From Streptomyces sp. RB17 (GTDB lineage: Bacteria; Actinomycetota; Actinomycetes; Streptomycetales; Streptomycetaceae), in contig NZ_WEGL01000005.1 of NCBI RefSeq assembly GCF_009604455.1, forward strand, positions 248,001 through 312,000: 64,000 nt of DNA, given 5' to 3'. The number at the start of each line of letters is the position of its first letter. Positions within the stretch are counted from its first letter, which is position 1. This document shows, one piece after another, positions 55,296 through 63,349 of the stretch. Below the pieces are notes generated by a model, which saw nothing but the letters and a program-made list of their open reading frames with translations, searched no databases and had not been told where the DNA came from. Position numbers and translations under genes: made by a program.

Positions 55296-56660
55296 TCAGA
55301 GGGTGCGGACGGTCAGCCCGGCCTTCTCGGCCGAGTCGAAGCGGTCGTCGACCGCGACGACGTCGCGGCCCGCGGCGTCCAGCAGGGAGGCGGCGACGGC
55401 GGCGCGCATGCCACCGGCGCAGTGCACCCACACCTGCCCGTCGGGGACCTCGCCGAGGCGGCGGTGCAGGGCGTGGACGGGGATGTGGACCGATCCCCGC
55501 ACCTGGCCCGACGCCCGCTCCGAGTCCCGTCGGACGTCCAGGACGACGATGCCGTCCCCGGAGCGCTCCGCGAGGTCGGCGAACGTGGCCCGCGGGAAGG
55601 AGGCGAGAGCGTCGCCCTCCCGGGCCCAGCTCCTCGGCTCTCCCGTGGCCGCGGCCGCCGGGCGGTCGATGCCGACCCGGGCCAGCTCGCGCTGGGCGGC
55701 GGCGAGTTGTCCGGCGGACTCGGCGAGCAGGGTCACCGGCTTGCCCCACGGGATGAGCCAGGCCAGGTAGGTGGCGAGCTGTCCGTCGGCCTCGAAGTTG
55801 AACGAGCCGGCGACATGGCCTTCGGCGAAGGCGACCCGGTTGCGCAGGTCGACCACCCACTCCCCGGCGGCGAGCCGGGCGGCGATCTCACCGGCGTCCG
55901 CGAGGGCGGGCTGGGTCAGGTCCAGCGGGGCGGGCCCCGCGGCGTTGGCCGGGCCCATGTGGGCGTAGTACGCGGGAATGTCGTCCAGACCGGCGAGCAA
56001 CTCGGCGACGAAGCTGTCCACGTCCCGGGTCAGGGCCGTGTTGGACGCCTTCTCCTTGCCGATGGTGGTGGACGTGCCCTCCGCCTGGCTCGACGAGCAG
56101 AAGCTGCCGAAGCCGTGCGTGGGCAGCACGGTGGTGTCGTCCGGCAGTTCGCCGGCCAGGCGGTGCGCGGAGGCGTGCTGGGCCCGGGCGAGGTCTTCCG
56201 TCAGCCGTGGTTCGACCAGGTCGGGCCGGCCCACGGTGCCGATCAGCAGCGAGCCGCCGGTGAACACGGCGACGGCCGTGCCGTTCTCCTCCAGCGCGTA
56301 CGAGGTGTGGTGCGGGGTGTGGCCGGGGGTCGCGATCGCGCGCAGCACCAGTCCGGCGACGGCGTCGATCTCGTGGTGGTCGCCGTCGTGCACCGGCACG
56401 CGCTCGTACGAGACCCGGGCCGCGGCGGGGACGAGGTAGGCGGCGCCCGTGATCCGGGCCAGCTCCAGTCCGCCGGTGACGTAGTCGTTGTGCAGGTGCG
56501 TCTCGACGACGTGGGATATCCGCACCCCACGCCGTGCGGCGGCGGCGATCACGTGGTCGATGTCACGCGGTGGATCGACCACCACGGCCGTCCGCTCGCC
56601 GCCCGCCAGATAGCTGCGGTTGCCGAGCCCGGCCACCTCGATCGTGTCGATGAAGAACAC
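55296..56660 (-). CDS. Persulfide dioxygenase-rhodanese (CstB-like)
   Basis: A 454-residue fusion. The MBL domain (about 1-230) has VETHLHNDYVTGG (His55, His57, Asp59) and TPGHTPHHTSYAL, the ETHE1/CstB persulfide dioxygenase type. A middle rhodanese-like domain (about 255-345) has no cysteine at the active loop (LLAESAGQLAAAQ). The C-terminal rhodanese (about 360-454) has Cys in VWVHCAGGMRAAVAA. Such proteins oxidise low-molecular-weight persulfide to sulfite or thiosulfate. It is first gene of the operon and preceded by two operators. Confidence 0.9.
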   Translation of the reverse strand: MFFIDTIEVAGLGNRSYLAGGERTAVVVDPPRDIDHVIAAAARRGVRISHVVETHLHNDYVTGGLELARITGAAYLVPAAARVSYERVPVHDGDHHEIDAVAGLVLRAIATPGHTPHHTSYALEENGTAVAVFTGGSLLIGTVGRPDLVEPRLTEDLARAQHASAHRLAGELPDDTTVLPTHGFGSFCSSSQAEGTSTTIGKEKASNTALTRDVDSFVAELLAGLDDIPAYYAHMGPANAAGPAPLDLTQPALADAGEIAARLAAGEWVVDLRNRVAFAEGHVAGSFNFEADGQLATYLAWLIPWGKPVTLLAESAGQLAAAQRELARVGIDRPAAAATGEPRSWAREGDALASFPRATFADLAERSGDGIVVLDVRRDSERASGQVRGSVHIPVHALHRRLGEVPDGQVWVHCAGGMRAAVAASLLDAAGRDVVAVDDRFDSAEKAGLTVRTL

Positions 56661-56682
56661 GGGTGCTCCCTTCCGGTGAAAT

Positions 56683-56730
56683 TACCCCCCGGGGTATATA
56701 TCGACGGTAGCACGAGTACCCCGGGGGGTA
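56683..56730 (-). promoter_or_regulatory. Two CstR-type operators before the MBL-rhodanese gene
   Basis: TACCCC-CC-GGGGTA (56683-56696) and TACCCC-GG-GGGGTA (56717-56730) are perfect palindromes 34 bp apart centre to centre, 23-70 nt upstream of the start. Confidence 0.7.
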
Positions 56731-56866
56731 TTTTCGGCAGGCGGGAAGGCCGCTCGCCGCCGCAGAGGTGCCCACAGGCCCCGTGATGAGGCCGAAGGGC
56801 CCCTGCCGCCGTTCCGTGCCCCCGGGGAGAGTGGGCAGCAGGACCCTCCTGGGCAGGTGAGCCGCG

Positions 56867-57123
56867 ATGATGTACTGGATGGGCGGCTGGGCGTGGATGG
56901 CCTTCATGCCGTTGCTGTGGATCGCGCTGATCGCTCTGGCCGTGTGGGCGGGAATCCGCTTCGCCCAGCACCCCGCGGCGCGCGGCGACACCCACCGCGC
57001 TCCGGAACAGAGAGAGACACCGGAGGAGATCCTCGACCGGCGCTTCGCCACCGGCGAGATCGACGCGGACACCTACACCGAGGCGCGTCGACGCCTGGCC
57101 GCCCACAGGCCGGGCCCCGATGA
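56867..57123 (+). pseudogene. SHOCT-domain membrane peptide, frame slipped at its end
   Basis: From ATG 56867, MMYWMGGWAWMAFMPLLWIA and one TM segment lead into the SHOCT motif ILDRRFATGEIDADTYTEAR, ending RPGP. The usual stop (CGATGA overlapping the next ATG) is one base out of frame, so the open frame reads on for more than 200 codons of antisense-like text. One missing C near 57115 would restore a normal protein of about 85 residues. Confidence 0.65.
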
Positions 57124-57781
57124 CCGGGCTGTCGCGCCGATGGCCGTACCTGGCCGTGCTGCTCGCGGAGGTGGCCGCGCTCATCGACTCGCTGGTGTGG
57201 GTCACGGGCGCCGGTACCGGGCCATGGCGCCCCGGCCCCGGGGTGATGGCGGGCGCCGGGCCCCGGGAAGGCCGCGTCCACGGCATGGCCGATGCGGACC
57301 GTGCCGCGGGGCGCTTCGCCGACCGGTGGGGCCTGCGCGTCGGGGAGGTGATGCGGTTCAGCAACGGCTACCAGGCCGAACTCCTCCGCCCCGACGGCCG
57401 CCCCGCCACCGAAGTCCTCCTCGACCCGGGGAGCGGCACCCGCACCTGGAGTACGGCCCGGCCATGATGTGGAACACCGCCTACGGAATGATGCCCGCAC
57501 CCCGCCGGCCCGGCGCACCGGAAGTCGGATCCGGCCGGGCGGTACGCATCGCCGACCGGTGGCTGAGCGAACACCGCGCCGGGCTGCACGCCGCCGAGGC
57601 CGATCAGTTCCCCGGCTACCACACCCTGCACACCCTGCGCGACCACCACATCGTCGGCACGGACTGGTACCACAGAGGTGTGAGTCGCGAGGCCGACGCA
57701 GCCCCTGCCCCCTTCGTCGAAGAGGCGGTCCGTGACGCCGCCGACCGTCTCTGTGACGTCCCCGGCCCTGGTGCGCTGTAG
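57120..57781 (+). pseudogene. Split PepSY-like membrane protein
   Basis: ATG 57120 encodes one TM segment and RFADRWGLRVGEVMRFSNGY then LLDPGSGT. The frame then slips near 57440 and stops at 57467. The continuation LEYGPAMMWNTAYGMMPAP and IADRWLSEHRAGLHAAEADQ is in the frame that starts at ATG 57464. The far end (after HIVG) is also abnormal. The two halves are repeated ADRW units of one protein family seen in streptomycetes. Confidence 0.6.
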
Positions 57782-57918
57782 GAGGCCCTGCCTATCAGCA
57801 GTGAGGAGGCCGGACGTGGCCGCCGGACCGACAGCGACGGACGATGAGGGCACGGCGGCGCCGAGCCGTCCGTGGCGTTCTCCGGCCCGGCGGACGTCCC
57901 AGCGAGCGGAGTGGGGAC

Positions 57919-58221
57919 ATGCGAGAGTTCCTGGTCGAGATCACCACCACGATTCCCGAGGGCACCACAGATGATGAGGTCGACCGCCGGCGCGCCGCCG
58001 AGGCCGTCCGCGCTCGTGAGCTGGCCGCCGCCGGCCACCTGGTACGGCTGTGGCGCCCGGTCGGCGAGCTGCGCAGCATCGGTGTCTGGCGTGCCACCGA
58101 CGACAACGAGCTGCACGAGAAGGTGCTCGGCACGCTCCCGCTGCGCCCGTGGATGACCCTCACCGTCACCCCACTGGAGGCTCACCCCAACGACCCGGGC
58201 CGGACCGGCGCCACATCGTGA
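57919..58221 (+). CDS. Muconolactone delta-isomerase-like protein
   Basis: A 100-residue ferredoxin-like protein (MREFLVEITTTIPEGTTDDE, RARELAAAGHLVRLWRP, LHEKVLGTLPLRPWMTLTVT) of the muconolactone isomerase family. True CatC proteins are of similar size, but no catechol pathway genes are near, so this is probably a stand-alone homologue of unknown role. The start at 57919 follows GGAGTGGGG closely. Confidence 0.8.
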   Translation: MREFLVEITTTIPEGTTDDEVDRRRAAEAVRARELAAAGHLVRLWRPVGELRSIGVWRATDDNELHEKVLGTLPLRPWMTLTVTPLEAHPNDPGRTGATS

Positions 58222-58448
58222 CGGGCAGGGCCCGGTCGGCCGTACCGGCCGCCGCCACCTTGTCGTAGGGAGTGCGGGCGACGTCGGCGAAGAGGTCCTG
58301 GTGACAGCGGCCGGCCGTCCCCCGAGCGGGTGTCCGCGCACCTCCAGTCGGAGCTGGTCACCGGGCCGGCGCCCGGCGGTGGGCGGACGCTGTACGGGGT
58401 GGGCGCCGGACCTGGGCCGGCCCGAAGGGGCCGTCCTGCCGGTGGCCG

Positions 58449-58464
58449 TGGACCGGACGGCCCT
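58449..58464 (+). promoter_or_regulatory. Candidate stress box before phosphoketolase
   Basis: TGGACC-GGAC-GGCCCT differs by two bases from the perfect box at 42455. It lies about 90 nt before xfp. The rest of 58222-58556 shows no gene. Confidence 0.4.
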
Positions 58465-58556
58465 GTCGGGTACCCGGCGGTCCGCCGGAGGGTGGAGCTG
58501 TGCCCGCCCGGGCATGCGTCACGCCCCGACCGCCGTCCGATCCGGAAGGAATCCCG

Positions 58557-60941
58557 ATGTCCGTCGACACGCAGCAGGCGCCCGCCGGGCTCACGGACGA
58601 GGAGCTCGCCACGCTGGACGCCCACTGGCGCGCCGCGAACTACCTCTCCGTCGGCCAGATCTACCTCATGGCCAACCCCCTGCTGACCGAACCGCTGCGC
58701 CCGGAGCACATCAAGCCGCGCCTGCTGGGCCACTGGGGCACCTCACCCGGCCTCAACCTCGTGCACACCCACCTCAACCGCCTCATCAGGGCCCGCGGAC
58801 TGAACGCCCTGTGCATCTGGGGACCGGGCCACGGGGGTCCCGCCGTCCTGGCCAACTCCTGGCTGGAGGGGTCGTACACCGACACCTATCCGGACATCAC
58901 CCGGGACGCGGCGGGCATGGCCCGGCTCTTCAAGCAGTTCTCCTTCCCCGGCGGGGTGCCCAGCCACGTCGCCCCGGAGACCCCGGGTTCGATCCATGAG
59001 GGCGGCGAGCTCGGCTACTCGCTCTCCCACGCCTACGGCGCCGCCCTCGACAATCCGGACCTGCTGGTCGCCTGTGTGATCGGCGACGGTGAGGCGGAGA
59101 CCGGACCGCTGGCCGCCTCCTGGCACTCCAACAAGTTCCTCGACCCGGTCGACGACGGCGCCGTCCTGCCGATCCTGCACCTCAACGGCTACAAGATCGC
59201 CAATCCGACCGTGCTGTCCCGGATCCCCGAGGCGGAACTCGACGAGCTGCTCAGGGGCTACGGCCACGATCCGATCCACGTCACCGGCGACGACCCGGCG
59301 GCCGTGCACCGCGCGATGGCCGAGGCCATGGACACCGCCGTCAGCCGCATCGCGGCGCTCCAGCGGGCCGCGCGGGAGGGCGGCGCGACGCAGCGCCCCC
59401 GCTGGCCGATGATCGTGCTGAGCACCCCGAAGGGGTGGACCGGCCCGGCCGAGGTCGACGGGCTGCCGGTGGAGGGCACCTGGCGCTCCCACCAGGTGCC
59501 GCTCGCCGCCGTCCGGGACAACCCCGAGCACCTGCGGCAGCTGGAGCAGTGGATGCGGTCGTACCGCCCGGAGGAGCTGTTCGACGAGCAGGGGGCGCCG
59601 CGCCCGGACGTACTCGCCTGCATCCCCGAGGGCACCCGCAGGCTGGGGGCCACGCCGCACGCCAACGGCGGGCTCCTGGTGCGCGAGCTGCCTGTGCCGC
59701 CGCTGGAGCGGTACGCCGTGGAGGTCGACAAGCCCGGTGCCACCCTGCACGAACCGACCCGTGTCCTCGGCGACCTGCTCCAGGACGTCATGGCGGCCAC
59801 CGCCGAGCGCCGCGACTTCCGCCTGGTCGGCCCCGACGAGACCGCCTCCAACCGGCTGCAGGCCGTCTACGGCGCCAGCGGCAAGGCCTGGCAGGCCGCG
59901 ACCCTGCCCGTCGACGAACACCTCGACCGGCACGGCCGGGTGATGGAGATCCTCTCCGAACACACCTGCCAGGGCTGGCTGGAGGGCTACCTCCTCACCG
60001 GCCGGCACGGCCTCTTCTCCTGCTACGAGGCGTTCGTGCACATCGTCGACTCCATGGTCAACCAGCACATCAAGTGGCTGCGCACCACGCGCCGCCTGCC
60101 CTGGCGCGCCCCCATCGCGTCCCTCAACTACCTGCTCACCTCCCATGTGTGGCGGCAGGACCACAACGGCTTCTCCCACCAGGATCCCGGGTTCGTCGAC
60201 CACATCCTCAACAAGAGCCCCGAGGTGGTACGGGTCTATCTGCCGCCGGACGCCAACACCCTGCTGTCGGTGGCCGACCATGTGCTGCGCAGCCGCGACT
60301 ACGTCAACGTCGTCGTGGCCGGCAAACAGCCGTGCTTCGACTGGCTGTCGATGGAAGAGGCGAAGGTCCACTGCGCCCGCGGCGCCGGGATCTGGGAGTG
60401 GGCCGGCACCGAGGACGGTACCCGCGAGCCCGACGTGGTACTGGGCTGTGCGGGCGACGTGCCCACGCAGGAGGTGCTGGCGGCGGCCCAGTTGCTGCGG
60501 CGGGAGCTGCCCGGTCTGGCGGTGCGCGTGGTGAACGTCGTCGACATCGCCCGCCTGCTGCCGAGCGAGGAACATCCGCACGGGATGAGCGACTTCGAGT
60601 ACGACGGTCTCTTCACCGCCGACAAGCCGGTCATCTTCGCGTACCACGGTTACCCGTGGCTGATCCACCGCCTTGCCTACCGGCGCGCCGGCCACCAGCA
60701 CCTGCACGTGCGCGGCTACAAGGAGTTCGGCACCACGACGACGCCGTTCGACATGGTGGTCCGCAACGACCTCGACCGCTACCGCCTCGTGATGGACGTC
60801 ATCGACCGCGTCCCGGGTCTGGCGGTGCGGGCGGCGGCCGTACGCCAGCGGATGGAGGACGCCCGGCAGCGGCACCACGTCTGGATCCGGGAACACGGCA
60901 CGGACCTGCCGGAGGTGGCCGACTGGTCGTGGGACGGCTGA
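58557..60941 (+). CDS. xfp: Phosphoketolase
   Basis: A 794-residue TPP enzyme splitting xylulose 5-phosphate and/or fructose 6-phosphate to acetyl phosphate. Visible are NYLSVGQIYLMANPLL, GHWGTSPGLNLVHTHLNRLI, WGPGHGGPAVLANSWLEGSY, GGELGYSLSHAYGAA, the TPP motif CVIGDGEAETGPLAASWHSN, SHQDPGFVDHI and the C-terminal GYKEFGTTTTPFDM. GGAAGGA lies 6 nt before the ATG. Phosphoketolase and polyphosphate kinase genes often sit with such stress islands. Confidence 0.93.
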   Translation: MSVDTQQAPAGLTDEELATLDAHWRAANYLSVGQIYLMANPLLTEPLRPEHIKPRLLGHWGTSPGLNLVHTHLNRLIRARGLNALCIWGPGHGGPAVLANSWLEGSYTDTYPDITRDAAGMARLFKQFSFPGGVPSHVAPETPGSIHEGGELGYSLSHAYGAALDNPDLLVACVIGDGEAETGPLAASWHSNKFLDPVDDGAVLPILHLNGYKIANPTVLSRIPEAELDELLRGYGHDPIHVTGDDPAAVHRAMAEAMDTAVSRIAALQRAAREGGATQRPRWPMIVLSTPKGWTGPAEVDGLPVEGTWRSHQVPLAAVRDNPEHLRQLEQWMRSYRPEELFDEQGAPRPDVLACIPEGTRRLGATPHANGGLLVRELPVPPLERYAVEVDKPGATLHEPTRVLGDLLQDVMAATAERRDFRLVGPDETASNRLQAVYGASGKAWQAATLPVDEHLDRHGRVMEILSEHTCQGWLEGYLLTGRHGLFSCYEAFVHIVDSMVNQHIKWLRTTRRLPWRAPIASLNYLLTSHVWRQDHNGFSHQDPGFVDHILNKSPEVVRVYLPPDANTLLSVADHVLRSRDYVNVVVAGKQPCFDWLSMEEAKVHCARGAGIWEWAGTEDGTREPDVVLGCAGDVPTQEVLAAAQLLRRELPGLAVRVVNVVDIARLLPSEEHPHGMSDFEYDGLFTADKPVIFAYHGYPWLIHRLAYRRAGHQHLHVRGYKEFGTTTTPFDMVVRNDLDRYRLVMDVIDRVPGLAVRAAAVRQRMEDARQRHHVWIREHGTDLPEVADWSWDG

Positions 60942-60980
60942 ACGGATCCGGGACTCCCGCGTTCCGGTGGCGGGGGCGGG

Positions 60981-61784
60981 TCACAGGTGTGCCGCGTGGT
61001 CGGGGACGTAGGTCCGCAGATCACGCGGCGGCCGTTCGTAGCCGGTGGACGGCGGCCGCTCCGGCAGGTCCAGCACCGGTGGCGGCACCTCGTGGTACGG
61101 CACGGACGACAGCAGGTGGGCGATCATGTTCAGCCGGGCGCGCCGCTTGTCGTCGCTCTCCACGATGTACCAGGGCGCCTCGGCGATGTCCGTGTGCACC
61201 ATCATCTCGTCCTTCGCCCGGGAGTACGCCTCCCACCGGGTGATCGACTCCAGGTCCATCGGCGACAGCTTCCAGCGCCGCAGCGGATCCTCCAGGCGGC
61301 GCTGGAAGCGTTCCTGCTGCACCGCGTCGCTCACCGAGAACCAGTACTTGCGCAGCAGGATCCCGTCCTCGACCAGCATGCGCTCGAAGGTGGGGCACTG
61401 GCGCAGGAACAGCCGGTGCTCCTCCCCGGTGCAGAAGCCCATGACGCGCTCGACGCCGGCCCGGTTGTACCAGGACCGGTCGAACAGCACGATCTCGCCG
61501 GCGGCCGGCAGGTGCGCGACGTACCGCTGGAAGTACCACTGCGTGCGCTCGCGCTCCGTCGGCTTGGGCAGCGCCACGATCCGGGCGACACGAGGGTTGA
61601 GATAGTGGGTGACCCGCTGGATGGCGCCGCCCTTGCCGGCCGCGTCCCGCCCCTCGAAGACGACGACCAGCCGGGCGCCCTCGGCTCGCACCCACTCCTG
61701 CAGCTTCACCAACTCGATCTGCAGTCGCAGCAGTTCGGCCTCATAGGCCTTGCGTGACAGCGTCGCCGCCTTCTCGTCGGTCAT
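60981..61784 (-). CDS. ppk2: Polyphosphate kinase 2
   Basis: A 267-residue PPK2-family kinase. It has Walker A GRDAAGKGG at 45-53, the lid region FQRYVAHLPAAGEIVLFDRS, WYNRAGVERVMGF, and KYWFSVSDAVQQERFQRRLE. It transfers phosphate between polyphosphate and nucleotides (the class cannot be told safely here). It is convergent with xfp. Confidence 0.93.
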   Translation of the reverse strand: MTDEKAATLSRKAYEAELLRLQIELVKLQEWVRAEGARLVVVFEGRDAAGKGGAIQRVTHYLNPRVARIVALPKPTERERTQWYFQRYVAHLPAAGEIVLFDRSWYNRAGVERVMGFCTGEEHRLFLRQCPTFERMLVEDGILLRKYWFSVSDAVQQERFQRRLEDPLRRWKLSPMDLESITRWEAYSRAKDEMMVHTDIAEAPWYIVESDDKRRARLNMIAHLLSSVPYHEVPPPVLDLPERPPSTGYERPPRDLRTYVPDHAAHL

Positions 61785-61814
61785 CTGATCATTCTCTCCC
61801 GACTGACGGTGGAA

Positions 61815-62510
61815 TCACGCCGTACCGGCGAGTCGGACGAGGTGGCGGGCCGTGCCGGCAGGGTCGACGATCTGGTGGAGGTGTTCGCCGGGCAGCTGGA
61901 CCACGCGCCAGCCGCGTGCGCGCGCCTCCGCGGCCAGGCCGTCGTAGGGCGGGCTGAACAGCACGTAGGAGCAGGGATGGTCGTCCCATCCGTCGGGGAC
62001 CGGGACGCGCTGCTCGTAGTAGGAGAGTGGCAGGGTGGGCTGCTCCTCGACGACCGTCCGCCGCGTCACCGGATCCGGGAACATGGGGGCGACGTCTGCT
62101 TCGTCCCACCAGTCGGTCCAGCGCGGCAGCCTGCCGTTCACGGCCATGGGGCGGAGGAACGCCAGTACCTCGGGCGAGGCGACGGGAGTGGGCCCGGTGC
62201 GCGCCGGCAGTGCGGCGTCGACGAAGATCGAGCCGGCCACCCGGTGGTCGAGCCCCGAGCGGATCGTGGGAAGGAACAACCCCGCGTTGCTGTGGGCCAC
62301 GAGCGTCACGGGGCGGTCGGCCGGGACCTGCCGCAGGTCGTCGCGGACCGCCGCGACGACCCGGGGCCAGAACGGCGGCCCACTCGCACCGATGTGCTGC
62401 AGGGACGGCACCCGTACCTGGTGTCCCGCCGCCGCCAGGTGTTCGGCCACGGGGTGCCAGGTCGAGGGGCCCACGGACGGACTGTGTACGAGAACGAAGA
62501 CCGGCTGCAT
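61815..62510 (-). CDS. Alpha/beta-fold hydrolase
   Basis: A 231-residue alpha/beta hydrolase of the EstC/salicylate-esterase-like type. It has FVLVHSPSVGPSTWHPVAEH, the nucleophile elbow LVAHSNAG (Ser), SIFVDAALPA, and the catalytic His in LPGEHLHQIVDPAG. The substrate is unknown. ATG 62510 begins MQPVFVLVHS; longer frames are unlikely. Confidence 0.85.
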   Translation of the reverse strand: MQPVFVLVHSPSVGPSTWHPVAEHLAAAGHQVRVPSLQHIGASGPPFWPRVVAAVRDDLRQVPADRPVTLVAHSNAGLFLPTIRSGLDHRVAGSIFVDAALPARTGPTPVASPEVLAFLRPMAVNGRLPRWTDWWDEADVAPMFPDPVTRRTVVEEQPTLPLSYYEQRVPVPDGWDDHPCSYVLFSPPYDGLAAEARARGWRVVQLPGEHLHQIVDPAGTARHLVRLAGTA

Positions 62511-62577
62511 GCGACGATGCTGCCCCGCGCGCCGTCCGAGGTGCCACAACCTCGGCCCACAGCAGAATGCCTTGCCC

Positions 62578-63273
62578 TCACCGGGACAGGCCGGCGCGGA
62601 CGAGACGGAACGCGGCCGCCGGGTCCGGGGCGCGTGTGACCGTTCGTCCCACCACGATGTGCGAGGCGCCGGCGGCGATGGCGGCGCGTGGTGTTCCGGG
62701 GCGGGCGTGCTCGGCCGGAGAGTCACCGGGCAGGGTGACTCCCGGAGTGACGATCAGGGGATCGGCCCCCAGTGCGCTGCGCAGGGCCGCGACGTCCTGG
62801 GGCGAGGCGATCAGCCCGTGACAGCCGGCCTTGCCCGCGAGCCGGGCCAGTCTGAGCACCTGCTCCGCGGCCGAACCCCCGATCCCGATGTCGGTGAGGT
62901 CCTCGTCGGTCATGCTGGTGACCACGGTCAGCGCGAGGATCCGCAGTCCGGGGAAGGCACGGGCGGCCTCGACGGCGGCAGTCATGATGCCCAGGCCGCC
63001 CATGCCGTGCACCGTCACCATGGAGACGCCCAGCGTGCCCGCCGCGCGCACCGCACCGGCGACCGAGTTGGGGATCTCGAAGAGCTTGAGATCCAGGAAG
63101 ACCTCCTTGCCCTGCGCCACGAGGAACGTGACGAAGTCGGGTCCGGCCGCGGTGAGAAGCTCCAGGCCGACCTTGTAGAAACGGCACTCCTCACCCAGCT
63201 GACCGACGATGCGCTCGGCGCCGGCCCGGTCGTCGCAGTCCAGGGCGACGATGATCTGATCGCGTGTGTCCAC
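62578..63273 (-). CDS. pyrF: Orotidine 5'-phosphate decarboxylase, type I
   Basis: A 231-residue TIM-barrel OMP decarboxylase with IIVALDCDDRAGAERIV, the catalytic block FLDLKLFEIPNSV (Asp61, Lys63), TVHGMGG, and PLIVTPGVTLPG then VVGRTVTRAPDP. The length and DLKLFEIP motif are those of the E. coli-like type I. The housekeeping actinobacterial PyrF is the longer type II (about 275 residues, DAKRGDI), so this is probably a second, acquired or repurposed, enzyme. Confidence 0.85.
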   Translation of the reverse strand: MDTRDQIIVALDCDDRAGAERIVGQLGEECRFYKVGLELLTAAGPDFVTFLVAQGKEVFLDLKLFEIPNSVAGAVRAAGTLGVSMVTVHGMGGLGIMTAAVEAARAFPGLRILALTVVTSMTDEDLTDIGIGGSAAEQVLRLARLAGKAGCHGLIASPQDVAALRSALGADPLIVTPGVTLPGDSPAEHARPGTPRAAIAAGASHIVVGRTVTRAPDPAAAFRLVRAGLSR

Positions 63274-63349
63274 GCCGCCATTGTGGCCGCCGGCTTCTCC
63301 ACGAACGCCGCGGAGACGGTTCCCGTCGGCTGCGGCTCGTGGTGTCCGG

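Noticed and set aside
49577..56802. GGGGC-N5-GGCCC-type repeats at 49577, 52619 and 56788 as firm stress boxes
   Set aside because: Spacer and halves vary and chance matches are frequent at this GC content, so they are mentioned only as weak support and not listed as features.
56867..57781. A 304-residue single protein
   Set aside because: Only the first 85 and last 105 codons look like protein families; the middle is a shifted reading of the PepSY-like gene.
58222..58556. Frames before phosphoketolase
   Set aside because: They are short, with no ribosome site or recognisable motif; only a possible regulatory box is noted.
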